Positions 1 through 9,917 are shown, counted from the stretch's first letter. The stretch is 64,000 nucleotides of DNA from Sporocytophaga myxococcoides (GCF_000775915.1 NZ_BBLT01000013.1:83960-147959), one strand, 5' to 3'. Notes: generated from the letters alone by a model not told the origin. Program-made: numbers and translations.

Positions 1-46
1 TTATAATTGTTTTCATAACTAATAAATAAAAACTTCAAAATATAAA

Positions 47-328
47 ATGGCAAAGTGTAATTTCAGCATTGAATTTAATGAACCTATAGACGGCCTTATA
101 GAAAAAGCAAAGACAGGCATTACTGCTAAAGGAGGAAAATTTGAAGGCGATACATTAAATGGAAATTATGCTATTCAGACTCAGTTAGGATCAATAGAGG
201 GCAGCTATAAAGTAATTATAGGGGCAGTAGTTTTTGAAATTACCGACAAACCTTTTTTTGTTCCATGTGGTAAAATAGAAGAGGAACTAAGAAAATACTT
301 AAACCCGTCGATACCAGGTTTAGCATAA
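47..328 (+). CDS. Small conserved-looking hypothetical protein (93 aa)
   Basis: This 93-residue cytosolic protein has no signal peptide or membrane segment. The pattern is alternating beta strands (residues about 25-70, GGKFEGDTLNG then IQTQLGSIEGSYKV and VVFEITDKP) between an N-terminal helix and a C-terminal helix (EEELRKYL). The order loosely resembles the small polyhydroxyalkanoate-system (PHA_gran_rgn-like) proteins, but this is an impression from the strand pattern and not an assignment. It starts at ATG 47 and is followed at once by a strong terminator, so it ends its transcription unit. The promoter and any upstream partner may lie outside the window. Function unknown. Confidence 0.6.
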   Translation: MAKCNFSIEFNEPIDGLIEKAKTGITAKGGKFEGDTLNGNYAIQTQLGSIEGSYKVIIGAVVFEITDKPFFVPCGKIEEELRKYLNPSIPGLA

Positions 329-355
329 AGTTAAAGGCGAACCTTTATTCTTATT

Positions 356-404
356 AAAACTAAGCAAAATAGCCAGTTTTGTAACTGCAATTTTGCTTAG
401 TTTT
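356..404 (+). terminator. Rho-independent terminator after the 93-aa gene
   Basis: There is a perfect 15-bp inverted repeat, AAAACTAAGCAAAAT (356-370) and ATTTTGCTTAGTTTT (390-404). The 19-nt loop itself contains a CAGTT/AACTG stem. The outer A and T runs make it usable in both directions. It lies 28 nt after the stop codon of the gene ending at 328. Confidence 0.75.
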
Positions 405-576
405 ACAATTATTAATATTCTTCTATAGAGTATAGTGAAGTAGAGCTCACAGCACTATCCATGTGCACATGCTTAGCTTTAAAAACTAATTTTAAAGATT
501 ATTTTTTTTAATTAATGAACTTGCCGGTTCAGACTTCAATGAGAAAGATTTTAATTGACTTTCTTTTAATTAATGC

Positions 577-2112
577 CTATTTAATGGTTACCTTACCAAA
601 CTTCTCTGATCCTCCTTTTACAAAATGCATTAGCAATCCATTATTTTTATCCAGAAAGAAATTTTGACTATGGGGATAAAATGAAAAGTCTTTATTCTCA
701 TACAAAAAGGTTTTATTCAATTGGCCCGATTTACTTAATGAATAGCATACTACATTAGCTCCGTCTAATTTTCTTATAGGTTCATAAGTTCCTCCCACAT
801 ATTCTTTATAGTCAAATTTAGCATTTTTGGGATGCTCAAGAAACAGGAAGTAAACATCATCATTAAACACGACACTGTTATAGGAGATAGCCTTATCGCT
901 TGTTGATTTGGGAATAGTTTTCATCCACTCGATTTTGCCTTCAGGATTGATTTTAGTAACTATGATTTCATCGCTTACATTATATGTGGTATTGGATTTA
1001 ACTGTATATGATACGGAAGCAATAAAATAACTTGCATTTTCAGTAAACAGAATATCATCTGCTGTATACAATTTATCACCTGGAAGAAACGGAGTGACTA
1101 TATTCATATAACTTAAACTTATATAAACTTCCTTTGATAAATATGTTTCAAAGGAGCTGATTATAGCAAACTTTTCCATATCTATTTTATAGGTAAAAAT
1201 TCCAACTTTTCTTTCTACTAATTGCTTTGGTTTTTTTTCTTTAATTACTTCATCCTTAAACATCCCATTAATAGAAATGGTATTGTCAAAAGAATTAATC
1301 TTTAAAACCCCATTGTGCATCTCTTTTTGAGAACTTAGGTTCAGCTCAATAGCCTTCATTCCTTTGGATTTAAATGGAATAGAGCCTAAGGCTAACCCTA
1401 CTTTGTCCGAAGATGTTAAATAATTAAAAGAGAAGTAAAAGTTTCCAGAATTATCTATTACATAATTCCCGCTATATATACCACCTCTTCCATATTCTTT
1501 GGGCAAGGTAAAATTATTTAATGGTTCTAAAGTATTTGCATCACATATTAGTACAGAAACATGCTGTGGGGCTTTTCTTAACCTTATCTCATTTATAAGA
1601 GCTACTTTTTTTCTATCAGGAGACAAAGAAAGGTGAAAAAAACTTGTTTCCGGATCTTCAACAAAAGTTCTCATAATTTCTTTTTCTTTGCTCAAAACAC
1701 CATTTTTATCTACCGAAATACTTAATAGCATTTTTTCCTTTTCTTTTCCGTAATATGCCCCAAAAAAAACATAAACTTTTCCATTCATGGCATAAGAGTT
1801 TACCTGGAAATGAGCAGGATCGGTTTCTGCACCATCTATTCCATCAAGCTCAAGGTTTACAGAAAATTTCTGAGCAAAATTATTTTTATTATATGCTTCA
1901 ACATAATATTTAGTACCCTTTCCAAGCGTTTTTATTTTTAAAACATAAAATAAGTCATCATCTGCACCCAGAATGCCTTTATACTTTGCAGTTCTGTCCA
2001 TTGCCACCGAATTGCCTTGAGTTAAGGAAATATCTATTTGTCCATACAAAGGAAAAACCAACCAAAGAGCTATAAAAAAAACTAGTAGTGTTTTAAAAAA
2101 TAGTGAATTCAT
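577..2112 (-). CDS. Secreted hypothetical protein, possible beta-propeller
   Basis: A 511-residue protein beginning with a clear Sec signal peptide (hydrophobic residues about 6-22, probable cleavage after the YG of LYGQ). The rest is rich in short beta strands with recurring patterns such as GNYVIDNSGNFYFSF and DDVYFLFLEHP. Repeated strand-turn-strand units with aromatic residues suggest a beta-propeller or similar all-beta fold. No C-terminal sorting domain, lipobox or catalytic motif is visible. It stands alone on the minus strand, with about 260 bp of AT-rich DNA before it. I do not recognise a family. Export to the periplasm or beyond is the only property the sequence supports well. Confidence 0.65.
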   Translation of the reverse strand: MNSLFFKTLLVFFIALWLVFPLYGQIDISLTQGNSVAMDRTAKYKGILGADDDLFYVLKIKTLGKGTKYYVEAYNKNNFAQKFSVNLELDGIDGAETDPAHFQVNSYAMNGKVYVFFGAYYGKEKEKMLLSISVDKNGVLSKEKEIMRTFVEDPETSFFHLSLSPDRKKVALINEIRLRKAPQHVSVLICDANTLEPLNNFTLPKEYGRGGIYSGNYVIDNSGNFYFSFNYLTSSDKVGLALGSIPFKSKGMKAIELNLSSQKEMHNGVLKINSFDNTISINGMFKDEVIKEKKPKQLVERKVGIFTYKIDMEKFAIISSFETYLSKEVYISLSYMNIVTPFLPGDKLYTADDILFTENASYFIASVSYTVKSNTTYNVSDEIIVTKINPEGKIEWMKTIPKSTSDKAISYNSVVFNDDVYFLFLEHPKNAKFDYKEYVGGTYEPIRKLDGANVVCYSLSKSGQLNKTFLYENKDFSFYPHSQNFFLDKNNGLLMHFVKGGSEKFGKVTIK

Positions 2113-2374
2113 TATAATTATTTACCAAAATATGTGTTAAACTTTATTTTACATACTCCTATGAAGTATTTGTGATTTTACGAAACTTTTACAATCGGGG
2201 TATATTGATTCTTAAAAACAGAGTTTAAATGTTAAAATTCAAAAATATTATTATTCCCGGATAGTATAAGGTTTTAGGAATTTAAAAGGAATCATAAAAA
2301 CTCCTCAAATTATTTCTTCCTGCTTTATTAAAGATAAGTTTGTAATGAATTTCAAGGCATGTGTTAATTGAATT

Positions 2375-2719
2375 CTATTTGTTTGGTCTTACTAATTTAG
2401 CAAGTTTCGGAGGAGCTACCGAACAATAAGCTACCTTCAATGCGTCTTCAAATACTCTCCTATTTACACCTTTCATTTCTATTATAGTCCAGCCTTGTTT
2501 GCCCCATTTATTCTCGACCGGATATATAAACATTTTAGCAGCGAAAGAAAAGAGATCCTGATCAATTTCAGAAAGTTTGATAATTGCTCTTTTATTTTTC
2601 CCATCAAACGTTGCAAAAATTTTCTTTTTAACTCTGAAAGAGATTTTTTCAAAGTGTGGCTCCTCTGTAACCTCCGGAAATGAAAGGGCTAATTTTCTTA
2701 AAATATTAATTGTTACCAT
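2375..2719 (-). CDS. MmcQ/YjbR family protein (DUF419), copy 1
   Basis: This 114-residue protein matches the MmcQ/YjbR family by length and motif order: an N-terminal helix (LRKLALSFPEVTEEPHF), a strand pair around FRVKKKIFATFDG, and the late WTIIEMKGV strand followed by a C-terminal helix ending in LAKLVRPNK. The fold is the CyaY-like or double-wing DNA-binding type; the cellular role is not settled. A paralogue lies at 16127-16480 in this same window. The gene stands alone with an ATG at 2719. Nothing looks truncated. Confidence 0.85.
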   Translation of the reverse strand: MVTINILRKLALSFPEVTEEPHFEKISFRVKKKIFATFDGKNKRAIIKLSEIDQDLFSFAAKMFIYPVENKWGKQGWTIIEMKGVNRRVFEDALKVAYCSVAPPKLAKLVRPNK

Positions 2720-2871
2720 TTAAGATGGTGTTAAAATTGTCTTTAAAATTCTACATTCATTTTTTCCATGATTCCGAAAAAATCTATGCGGATAGACTTG
2801 CAATATAAATCTATTGTAACATTATTATTTAAATCCTAACAACTTACTTCCCGTTCTTCCTGTTAATTTTT

Positions 2872-2899
2872 GTGATATCAGATCTTTTCCTGATATCAC
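2872..2899. repeat. Perfect 10-bp inverted repeat, intergenic
   Basis: GTGATATCAG (2872-2881) and CTGATATCAC (2890-2899) are exact reverse complements separated by 8 nt. There is no T run on the correct side of either strand, so it does not look like a normal terminator. It could be an operator or a repetitive palindrome. Nothing else is seen in the gap between 2719 and 2976. Confidence 0.45.
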
Positions 2900-2975
2900 G
2901 AAAAAGGTTTAAAGAATTCTTCCTCTACACAAAGAAACCCAATATTTCTTAGTCTTAACTGACTTTTGAAAAGTA

Positions 2976-4284
2976 TTACTGTTTCATCATCTTTATGACA
3001 TGTCGTTCATGTTCCGTAGTTATTATCAAAAAGTATAAACCCGGAGGTAAATGAGTGGTATTGGTACTTTCATTCGTAACAGCTTGGATCACGATATTTC
3101 CAGTTGCATCAGAAATGTATCCATGAGCATTTAAAGGTAAGTTTACCGATATTTCCCTATCAAAAGGATTGCGGTTGGCGTTAATGATCTTATTATTCTG
3201 AAGCTTAGTATTGGCAGAGATTGGGCATAATTCAAGACTTTCAAGTAAGTCAATTCCTGTGTTGCCACCAAAACATATTCCGCTGTTATTTTGCAGAGCA
3301 CTACCTCCAATTACCATTACAATCTTTTTTATTTTCAATGATATGTATTCCTTTTGAATCAGTTACAATAATTTGTTCTCCCTCAATAACTATTCCTGAA
3401 CCAAAATTTAACGAGTTAATAGCGGCATCCGCATATATAGTCTGTATTTTTGTCCATATATTTCCTATTCTTTTGAAAATAGAAATAGCACCCATACTTT
3501 TGTCCTCCGGTTTTTTATAACCAGGAATACCAACTACCAATATATCGTCCTTGAGGCCTACGTAGTTTCCAAAATTATTATATGCCACAGGATTTTCTTC
3601 TGATAAAATCTGCTTTAAAAGCCATTGGCTATTTAACTTTTGATACAAATGAACAGCCCCCGCATTGTTTAATACTTTATCTTCTTCATTGATTGAACTA
3701 TAATAATTATAACCTAATGCCATCCAATCTCCGTCTATTGACAACACATTGCCATAATACATATCTTTATTGGTGATGCTGTCTGTAAATGTCTGTGTAT
3801 TTACCCACTCGCCATTGGGCTTTAACTTATATTCTTTCACTCTCTGGTTTAGGTAGTTGTATACACTTGTAACAAACAGACTATCTCTGTTATGAGACGA
3901 TTGACCATCTATCCCTAAAATTTCAGGATCGGTAATGGTGTCATGAATTATCCAGCTGCCATTTTCTTGTCTTTGATAGATATGTACAAATCTTGGATAG
4001 CCATTATTGTGCGATATAGTAGCCTTGCCATTATAAACATTAAGATTTTTACCTCCATAATAATTATAAGTAGCATCTTCCGGAGATGAGGTTATCTGCT
4101 CCTCGTACCAAATACCATCTTCTCCTTTATGGTAAAAATAGACACCTCCTTTTTCCTTTACATTATTTAAATTAAAAGTAGACTCCCCATCACTATTTTA
4201 CTCATTTTGAAGATGTTTAAAAATAAAATCCTCATCAAAATAACCACCGTTACAACTCCTGCCAATCGCAGGATACCAAAACAT
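2976..4284 (-). pseudogene. Decayed T9SS-exported FG-GAP-like repeat protein
   Basis: Three pieces in order look like one former gene. From ATG 4284 the frame reads MFWYPAIGRSCNGGYF and meets a TAA at 4198-4200. The same frame then stays open to about 3301 and encodes repeated units such as VYFYHKGEDGIWYEEQ, VHIYQRQENGSWIIHD and ISIFKRIGNIWTKIQ, typical of FG-GAP/integrin-like beta-propeller blades. Near 3300-3338 the frame shifts. The second frame (to 2976) ends in a Por/type IX C-terminal sorting domain: NPFDREISVNLP, then a GNIV turn, then LPPGLYFLIITT and a final KMMKQ. No signal peptide is present, so the 5' end is also missing. Sequencing error could explain one lesion but hardly all three. 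Confidence 0.7.
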
Positions 4285-4421
4285 CAATTGTAATCAAAAT
4301 ATCTAAAAAAAATTGTCGAAAAGAATATTGTATATTGTATGTCTTTTAGAAATTAGAATTCGTAAATAATCTATATCAATAGAAAGAATTCAAAGCCATT
4401 TAATCTTATTATTTGAAATTC

Positions 4422-6173
4422 ATGAAGTACTTTTTCACAAAAGCAGGGTATTTTTTACCTATCCTGTTCCTAAGTCTTATTCATTGCAAAACCAAGAATG
4501 AAGATCACGTAAATCCTTCAAAAGCAAACGGATCTGGAGAAATCATTTATCAAAGCTCCTATAAACCTTCATCAGATGGCGTTACTTTAGCGAAGGTCAT
4601 CTCCGGCAGTGATACGATTTACTACTTCGGATCAACCAATGAAAACGGTAAGATGAAATCCGTTAACGGTTATTTTCTATATAACCCGATCACCAAAATC
4701 ACATCTAAAATTGCAGTTGATAAAACGACTAATACGATCTCAATCTCCGAATCGGCTGATGATAATAGCCTTCAGAAAGTTTATCTGGAGTTAAAGCCAC
4801 TAGACGATACGTTAGTTGAAGCAACCGCTTATGAAATTTTGCACCAAACCTCTGAGCGAAAAATTCTGTTTCAATATTTGAGAAAGAAAGAGCCTTCTTC
4901 CCAAAAAATTGCCAGATCAGAAGAAGATGATGAATTGGTAAAAGAAATTCAGGACCTCCAAATTGCTGCAATGAACAGCACGCATCAGTATGGTATAGTT
5001 GGCATGCTGAGCGAACTTGATAAAAGCATTAAGAACGGCAGTATTAAAACTAATCTTGGACCTGAAATTGAAGGCATGCTATCAAGAATCAAGAGTGCAT
5101 CAGCAACGGAAGAAAGTTATTGGGATAAACTAAGTGCATTCATTAAAAACCTAAGATCAGACCTTAAAGACAAATTGACTCCTGATATTTACAAGGCGTG
5201 GAAAATACTTGATAAGTATGAGCTTTACTCAACTTCCGGAGATAACCAGACTATAGTCTTTGGTAAATCACTGAAAGAGCCATTGGTTGGAGCGATACAA
5301 TTTGACGGAGAGCCGGCAGCTAATGTGACTGTGGTTATAAAGCTTGAAGCCGGATCTGTAGTAAAAGAAATAATAACAACTTCGGATGAATTTGGCCAGA
5401 TTACCTTTGAAAATCTTAGTACTAAAATATCTGATGAAGATTCCGGAATTGATCATATTGATGTAACCTTTTACAAAGGAGGATTGCTGAATAAAAAAAC
5501 AACTTTTACTATCAACTTAAAGAAAAGACCTCGTCTGAGTCTTATCAAATTTGAAGAAACCGATAATCAAACCGGAGAAATAAAACAGTTCCTGAAGAAG
5601 CCTTTAGGTGTTATGATCACCGTTGATGATGGCACTTATGGTGTTGGTTATACAGTAAAGTGGTCTGACCCTATAGGAAATGGGTTTTCTTTTCCTTCTT
5701 CATCTATCACTGATATTACAGGCATCACTAAAAATAATCTTATCGTAGCTGATCATGAGCCTTATAAAGTAACAGCAGAGATAGTAAAATCTGATGAATA
5801 TGTAGTCCTTAACAATGTAGAGTTTACCATTTTCCCAAACCCATGTCCTGATTTTGCTGAAATGAAAGGCGAATGGACTATGAATTTTGGGACTTCTTCT
5901 CTGGAAAAATATCATATGACATTTTACGATGACCACAGCGGCATTATCCATTCAGGAGTGGATGGAAGCGGTACACCGTATGAAAATAAAGAATGTAGTC
6001 CTACGTATCATTTTACATGGACTATTCAAAAAGGTGGCCATTGTTATTTACTATTAAACTTGCCTAATAGAGGCTGGCAAATATATGCGGACTATGAGAG
6101 CAAGGGTAATTTAAAATTTACCAATAGCTTTAATACATGCTACTCTTGTACACCTCCCCCCAACTGTCCGTAA
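4422..6173 (+). CDS. Secreted lipoprotein with a carboxypeptidase-regulatory-like domain
   Basis: About 583 residues from ATG 4422; an in-frame TTG at 4413 gives a slightly longer form, but ATG places the signal peptide normally. The signal ends in LSLIHC, a plausible though unusual lipobox with Cys about 22. Residues about 285-370 (KEPLVGAIQFDGEPAANVTV, then TSDEFGQITFENL) form a carboxypeptidase-regulatory-like or Ig-type beta sandwich. The C-terminal 100 residues have several Cys (CPDF, KECSPTYHF, CYSCTPPPNC) and a 'weight of molecule' pattern like lipocalin-type DUFs (GEWTMNFG, FYDDHSGIIHS). Likely a surface or periplasmic lipoprotein; substrate unknown. Confidence 0.7.
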   Translation: MKYFFTKAGYFLPILFLSLIHCKTKNEDHVNPSKANGSGEIIYQSSYKPSSDGVTLAKVISGSDTIYYFGSTNENGKMKSVNGYFLYNPITKITSKIAVDKTTNTISISESADDNSLQKVYLELKPLDDTLVEATAYEILHQTSERKILFQYLRKKEPSSQKIARSEEDDELVKEIQDLQIAAMNSTHQYGIVGMLSELDKSIKNGSIKTNLGPEIEGMLSRIKSASATEESYWDKLSAFIKNLRSDLKDKLTPDIYKAWKILDKYELYSTSGDNQTIVFGKSLKEPLVGAIQFDGEPAANVTVVIKLEAGSVVKEIITTSDEFGQITFENLSTKISDEDSGIDHIDVTFYKGGLLNKKTTFTINLKKRPRLSLIKFEETDNQTGEIKQFLKKPLGVMITVDDGTYGVGYTVKWSDPIGNGFSFPSSSITDITGITKNNLIVADHEPYKVTAEIVKSDEYVVLNNVEFTIFPNPCPDFAEMKGEWTMNFGTSSLEKYHMTFYDDHSGIIHSGVDGSGTPYENKECSPTYHFTWTIQKGGHCYLLLNLPNRGWQIYADYESKGNLKFTNSFNTCYSCTPPPNCP

Positions 6174-6212
6174 TGAATTGATAGCAGCGTGATACAATAG
6201 TTAATTAAAAAG

Positions 6213-6241
6213 AAGCCTTCATGTTATTTTCCTGAAGGTTT
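6213..6241. terminator. Bidirectional terminator between convergent genes
   Basis: AAGCCTTCA and TGAAGGTTT pair (one G-U) around an 11-nt loop. A run of A lies to the left and a run of T to the right, so it can serve both the gene ending at 6173 on plus and the gene ending at 6247 on minus. Confidence 0.6.
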
Positions 6242-6246
6242 CATTT

Positions 6247-6948
6247 TTAACGGGTACTTATCTCCTCTCCTAATATCCATTTTTTGATAAGCTTTTCATT
6301 GCTGCTGATATTACACATCACAAATGTTCGGGAGGTTGCAAAGGCTTTGGATTCAGAGGCTTTTTCGCGCACCACTGCAACAGGGTCAAAATAGCTGGAA
6401 TGAATAAAATAAACTTCCGGACCTTCATACAACAAAAATCCAACATGGTTGTCGAGGCCTATGACATATAATCCGTCTTGTATTTTTCCTTTGGTTTTCT
6501 GAAGGAATTGTTGCGCATTTATTCCTCTATAAGTCAGAACAGAATCGCCGCTGCTTATTCTCTTTACAATCTCTAATGAATATTCTTGAGCAAGCTTATA
6601 CCGGTTTAAATTAAAGCCACAGTGCTTAAGGGTAGTAGAAACAAAATAGCCACAGGCAATAATGCCCTCTCCGGGTTTATCTGAGTAGCCATTGAAGTCC
6701 CATTTGGTGCCATACCAATAGGAAAAAATGGTATCCGTTAAGCTCTTATGCAGGTATTTACCTGCTTCGGAAAGGACTACTTTTTTTCCTGTTAAGGTAG
6801 CAGCTTGATACACTACTTTATACTTCTGTCTTTGAGACTGAACATTAGTTTTAACAGTTTCATACCTCTCTTTATCAATAGGAGCATTTTCATTACCAGC
6901 AAAGGAACATAAAAGAAACGGTATAGCGAGAATAAAGAATTTATTCAT
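6247..6948 (-). CDS. Secreted NlpC/P60-like cysteine peptidase candidate
   Basis: 233 residues with a short Sec signal peptide (MNKFFILAIPFLLCSFAG). The body resembles the NlpC/P60 or related papain-like fold. A candidate nucleophile sits at a helix start (GEGIIACGYFVSTTLKHCGF), a histidine lies on a following strand (GLDNHVGFLLY), and the order Cys then His with about 70-80 residues between fits that superfamily. A FIHSSYF strand follows. Such proteins usually cleave peptidoglycan peptides or amide bonds in the periplasm. Substrate is not predictable. The family assignment is from motif spacing, so moderate confidence. It converges on the lipoprotein gene ending at 6173. Confidence 0.55.
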   Translation of the reverse strand: MNKFFILAIPFLLCSFAGNENAPIDKERYETVKTNVQSQRQKYKVVYQAATLTGKKVVLSEAGKYLHKSLTDTIFSYWYGTKWDFNGYSDKPGEGIIACGYFVSTTLKHCGFNLNRYKLAQEYSLEIVKRISSGDSVLTYRGINAQQFLQKTKGKIQDGLYVIGLDNHVGFLLYEGPEVYFIHSSYFDPVAVVREKASESKAFATSRTFVMCNISSNEKLIKKWILGEEISTR

Positions 6949-7172
6949 ATGAAGCCTTATAATAATATAATATCATAATGCCAATATTGAAAAAAGATAC
7001 AGACGGAAAAAGGATGATTTAGGGAAGAAGGTGTTTGCCTTAGGGAAAAAGGAAGTTAGCTTAGGAAAATGTGGCCAGTTGAGCTGCTTTTATTATTATT
7101 ACATCGTTTTATACAGCTCTAAACTGGCTCTCATTGGAAAAATTTTAATTCTTATTAATTTTATTTTTAATA

Positions 7173-7736
7173 TCAATTCCTCTCAGAAGTTACTCCATCA
7201 TATTCTTCTTTACTTGTTTCCGCATCTTTTTTTGTTTTTTGTACAGTCCCATCTTTATGATGTGGTGGGGAATAAATAGTGTACATTTTTAATTCTTTAG
7301 AAGCATCTGTATTTATTACATTATGCTTAGCGCCTGCAGGAATTATAATTGCATCGCCATCCTTTACTTCATATTCTGTTCCGTCTATAATACACTTTCC
7401 CTTTCCACCTTCAAAGCGGAAAAATTGATCTATATCCGGATGTATTTCTTCTCCGATTTCTTCTTTAGGTTTTAAACTCATTAGAACAAGTTGGGAATGC
7501 GTTGAAGTATATAATACCTTGCGAAAATCTTTGTTCTCCAAAGTATTTTTTTCAATATTTATCTTAAATCCTTTGACTTTTTTTGATTCTTCGGTTATCA
7601 TAGAATCTGATTCTTTTAATCTTTTCAGGTTGTTACCTTCACTGTCAGAACAGCTCGTAATACTAGTCGTTCCAAGCACTAATAAGGGTAAGGAAAATAT
7701 TCCAATACCTAGTATATTGATTTGTAAAATCCTCAT
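7173..7736 (-). CDS. Cupin-domain lipoprotein
   Basis: 187 residues. A signal peptide ends at SITSC (Cys about 29), which fits a lipoprotein. The cupin barrel occupies residues about 70-155: motif 1 is read in IGEEIHPDIDQFFRFEGGKG and motif 2 in IIPAGAKHNVIN, giving the expected metal ligands H, Q/E and H. This form resembles small single-domain cupins of the mannose-6-phosphate isomerase-like group. The C-terminal tail (about 30 residues, KTKKDAETSKEEYDG) is charged and probably disordered. An exported, lipid-anchored cupin is less common than the cytosolic forms. The ligand is unknown. Confidence 0.75.
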   Translation of the reverse strand: MRILQINILGIGIFSLPLLVLGTTSITSCSDSEGNNLKRLKESDSMITEESKKVKGFKINIEKNTLENKDFRKVLYTSTHSQLVLMSLKPKEEIGEEIHPDIDQFFRFEGGKGKCIIDGTEYEVKDGDAIIIPAGAKHNVINTDASKELKMYTIYSPPHHKDGTVQKTKKDAETSKEEYDGVTSERN

Positions 7737-8024
7737 AAAGTATTTATTTAAGTAATATTATTCCATGAATTAAGGATTGAAAACAGGAATCTAACTTTCA
7801 TATCTTTGGATTGTTTAATCTCTGCTTTCATCACCATCAATCATATGTAATTCTGTAGTATTTGGGCTTTCACCTTGAAACTTTCTCCAAGGGAAAAACT
7901 CTTTTTTTGGTGAGGCAGCAGCAGAGGTGTGTGGATTTATAAAAAATTACTAATACTTCTCCGTCAAATAACGAAATATAACTCACCGGCGGAGTATTAT
8001 GATACAAGCTTGTTCTGGTGAAGC

Positions 8025-9917
8025 CTAACCTATTCCTCCTTGCTGAGTCCATTTCCAATCAGACTTTAGGACATCATTATCAACCTTCTCAGCTCTTACC
8101 CATGTCCTTAAAAAGGATCGCTTTCCATCGACCTCTTTCTCTGAAGAATGGTCTTTATCCTTTTCTTGATCTAATTTCATACTCATCCTTCGTTTCAACG
8201 GTCGATCATTTGATGTCATTTTAGTTTCCTCCATGTTCTTGGGAATTGAAACAATACCGAAATTATCATGTCCAGCAATATGGATCAACTTCTCGATTTC
8301 TTCATCACTTAATACTCTTCCTTCCGGATCCATGGAACGTAGTTCATTTCTATCATACTTAGCATTGGGGTTTTCGATTTTTTTAAGTACACTCAACCAA
8401 TCCTGCCCATCAAACCCTTCGCCATCTGGCAGATAACTTTCATAACTCCAGTTTATCCAACGTTTACTCCATTTGTCATATGCTGTTTTATACTCTCTGT
8501 ATTTATCTACATCTCTATCTCTAAGAAACGCATGGATAGCACTTCCTTTTACTTTTCTATGCTCTGTTGTTGGTGAAGAATGATTGATCATTTCGTCAAC
8601 AAATGCAACAAATCCATATTCTGGTATTTCCACAACTTCTATTATCTGAGGTTGGGCCAATTGACTCATTACTGTTTTCTTATCCTTAAGAAACTCTTTA
8701 GGCAAGCTTTTAGCAATATTTGCAAGGTGCTCTTTACTTTCCATCGGATTAACCAAATATTCCGGACCGATCATTTTCTTTTTATTCATATAATTGAGAT
8801 TCACAAACAAAGTAGTGCCTAGAGTATCTTTATGAAAATAATTATTGGTAGATGTTCTTGTCCTGTAATATTGAACCTCTACCACAACCTTCCATCCATA
8901 TTTTGCTTTACTCCCAAAATTACTTTCCTTCAGATATTCCAGCTGATTTGCCTGATCCATTGTAGTCAAGGTATTGACTATTATTTTCTTCTTCAGATCA
9001 TTGTTTAACAACTCATATATACCTCTTCTTACTGATCCGTTACCAAGGTTCTCAAGTCGACAGCAGCTTATAAGATGTTTTAAACTTTTAAATCTTTGCA
9101 ACGGAGGCAATATAATTCCCCCCAGACACACACCGGAATTATATTGGGTCTTCTCCATCATATTCTTTTTATCAATCTCCATCACATCCTCAAAGATTGC
9201 CTCAAGGTCTTCATGAATATTCTTTGCCAGTTCAATATCTTGCTTACCTACTTTGGGTTCTGCCATATTTTCATCTTCAAGAACCTTGGTAGATTTTTTA
9301 TTCCTTTGTGCTACATTGGACCTAGCTTCTTTCTTCTGAACAGGAGGCTGAGCGCTGCCTGAAACTTTAAGGGCTTTCTCTCCCATTACATCTGCTTCAT
9401 GCTCTAATCCTTCATCATCATTAATGCTCACCTTTTCCTTCATCTGTAAGGTGGGTTGCACTCTTCCCTGCTTCTGCTGTACAACATGCCAGGCTTCATG
9501 TGGCAAATGCTTTTCCTGCCCGGATGCTACATGAATATCCGTTCCCTGAGCATAAGCCTGTGCCTGCAGCTGCTCCGGCTTGTCAGAGTTGTAATGCACC
9601 TTTACATCGTTCATGGAGATTCCTGAAAGGTTTTCTACGCCTGACTTCAGATCATCGGGCAAACCTGTATTATTCTCTTTAGCCTCGTTTTCTTTGAGCT
9701 GGATATTTTCATCTTCTTCTTTTTTCAACTGAATACCCGGAGAAGCGCTCATTGACTGCATGACAGCATTACCATAGCCATTATTCTGAATATGATCAGG
9801 ACCTGTACCTGTTATCTTTCCATATGCCATCGCATTAACTGCATTTGAAGCAGATCTGGAAGAATGACTAAGACCGCGATGAGGAGCGTTTTCTTTATAA
9901 GATTTCTCTGATGGCAT
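8025..9917 (-). CDS. DUF4157-domain protein, putative injection-system cargo or toxin
   Basis: 630 residues with no signal peptide. The N-terminal 80 residues are low-complexity and polar. Residues about 85-185 form a DUF4157 domain: LPDDLKSGVENLSGISMNDV, VHYNSDKPEQLQAQAYAQG, then HLPHEAWHVVQQKQGRVQPT. This contains an HExxH zinc-metalloprotease-like motif (HEAWH), and a later LEHEAD supplies a possible third ligand. DUF4157 proteins are known to be strongly associated with extracellular contractile injection systems and polymorphic toxins. The remaining 400 or so residues are unlike any family I know and are the likely effector part. No injection-system structural genes lie in this window. 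The gene is alone, with no partner overlapping it. Confidence 0.8.
   Translation of the reverse strand: MPSEKSYKENAPHRGLSHSSRSASNAVNAMAYGKITGTGPDHIQNNGYGNAVMQSMSASPGIQLKKEEDENIQLKENEAKENNTGLPDDLKSGVENLSGISMNDVKVHYNSDKPEQLQAQAYAQGTDIHVASGQEKHLPHEAWHVVQQKQGRVQPTLQMKEKVSINDDEGLEHEADVMGEKALKVSGSAQPPVQKKEARSNVAQRNKKSTKVLEDENMAEPKVGKQDIELAKNIHEDLEAIFEDVMEIDKKNMMEKTQYNSGVCLGGIILPPLQRFKSLKHLISCCRLENLGNGSVRRGIYELLNNDLKKKIIVNTLTTMDQANQLEYLKESNFGSKAKYGWKVVVEVQYYRTRTSTNNYFHKDTLGTTLFVNLNYMNKKKMIGPEYLVNPMESKEHLANIAKSLPKEFLKDKKTVMSQLAQPQIIEVVEIPEYGFVAFVDEMINHSSPTTEHRKVKGSAIHAFLRDRDVDKYREYKTAYDKWSKRWINWSYESYLPDGEGFDGQDWLSVLKKIENPNAKYDRNELRSMDPEGRVLSDEEIEKLIHIAGHDNFGIVSIPKNMEETKMTSNDRPLKRRMSMKLDQEKDKDHSSEKEVDGKRSFLRTWVRAEKVDNDVLKSDWKWTQQGGIG

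Noticed and set aside
7031..7279. Plus-strand 82-codon frame
   Set aside because: It is low-complexity (YYYYIVLYSS, LFPHLFLFF), overlaps the cupin gene on the other strand and has no coding signature.
7870..8058. Minus-strand 62-codon frame after the DUF4157 gene
   Set aside because: It overlaps the DUF4157 3' end in another frame and has no conserved pattern. Nothing else supports a gene in 7737-8024.
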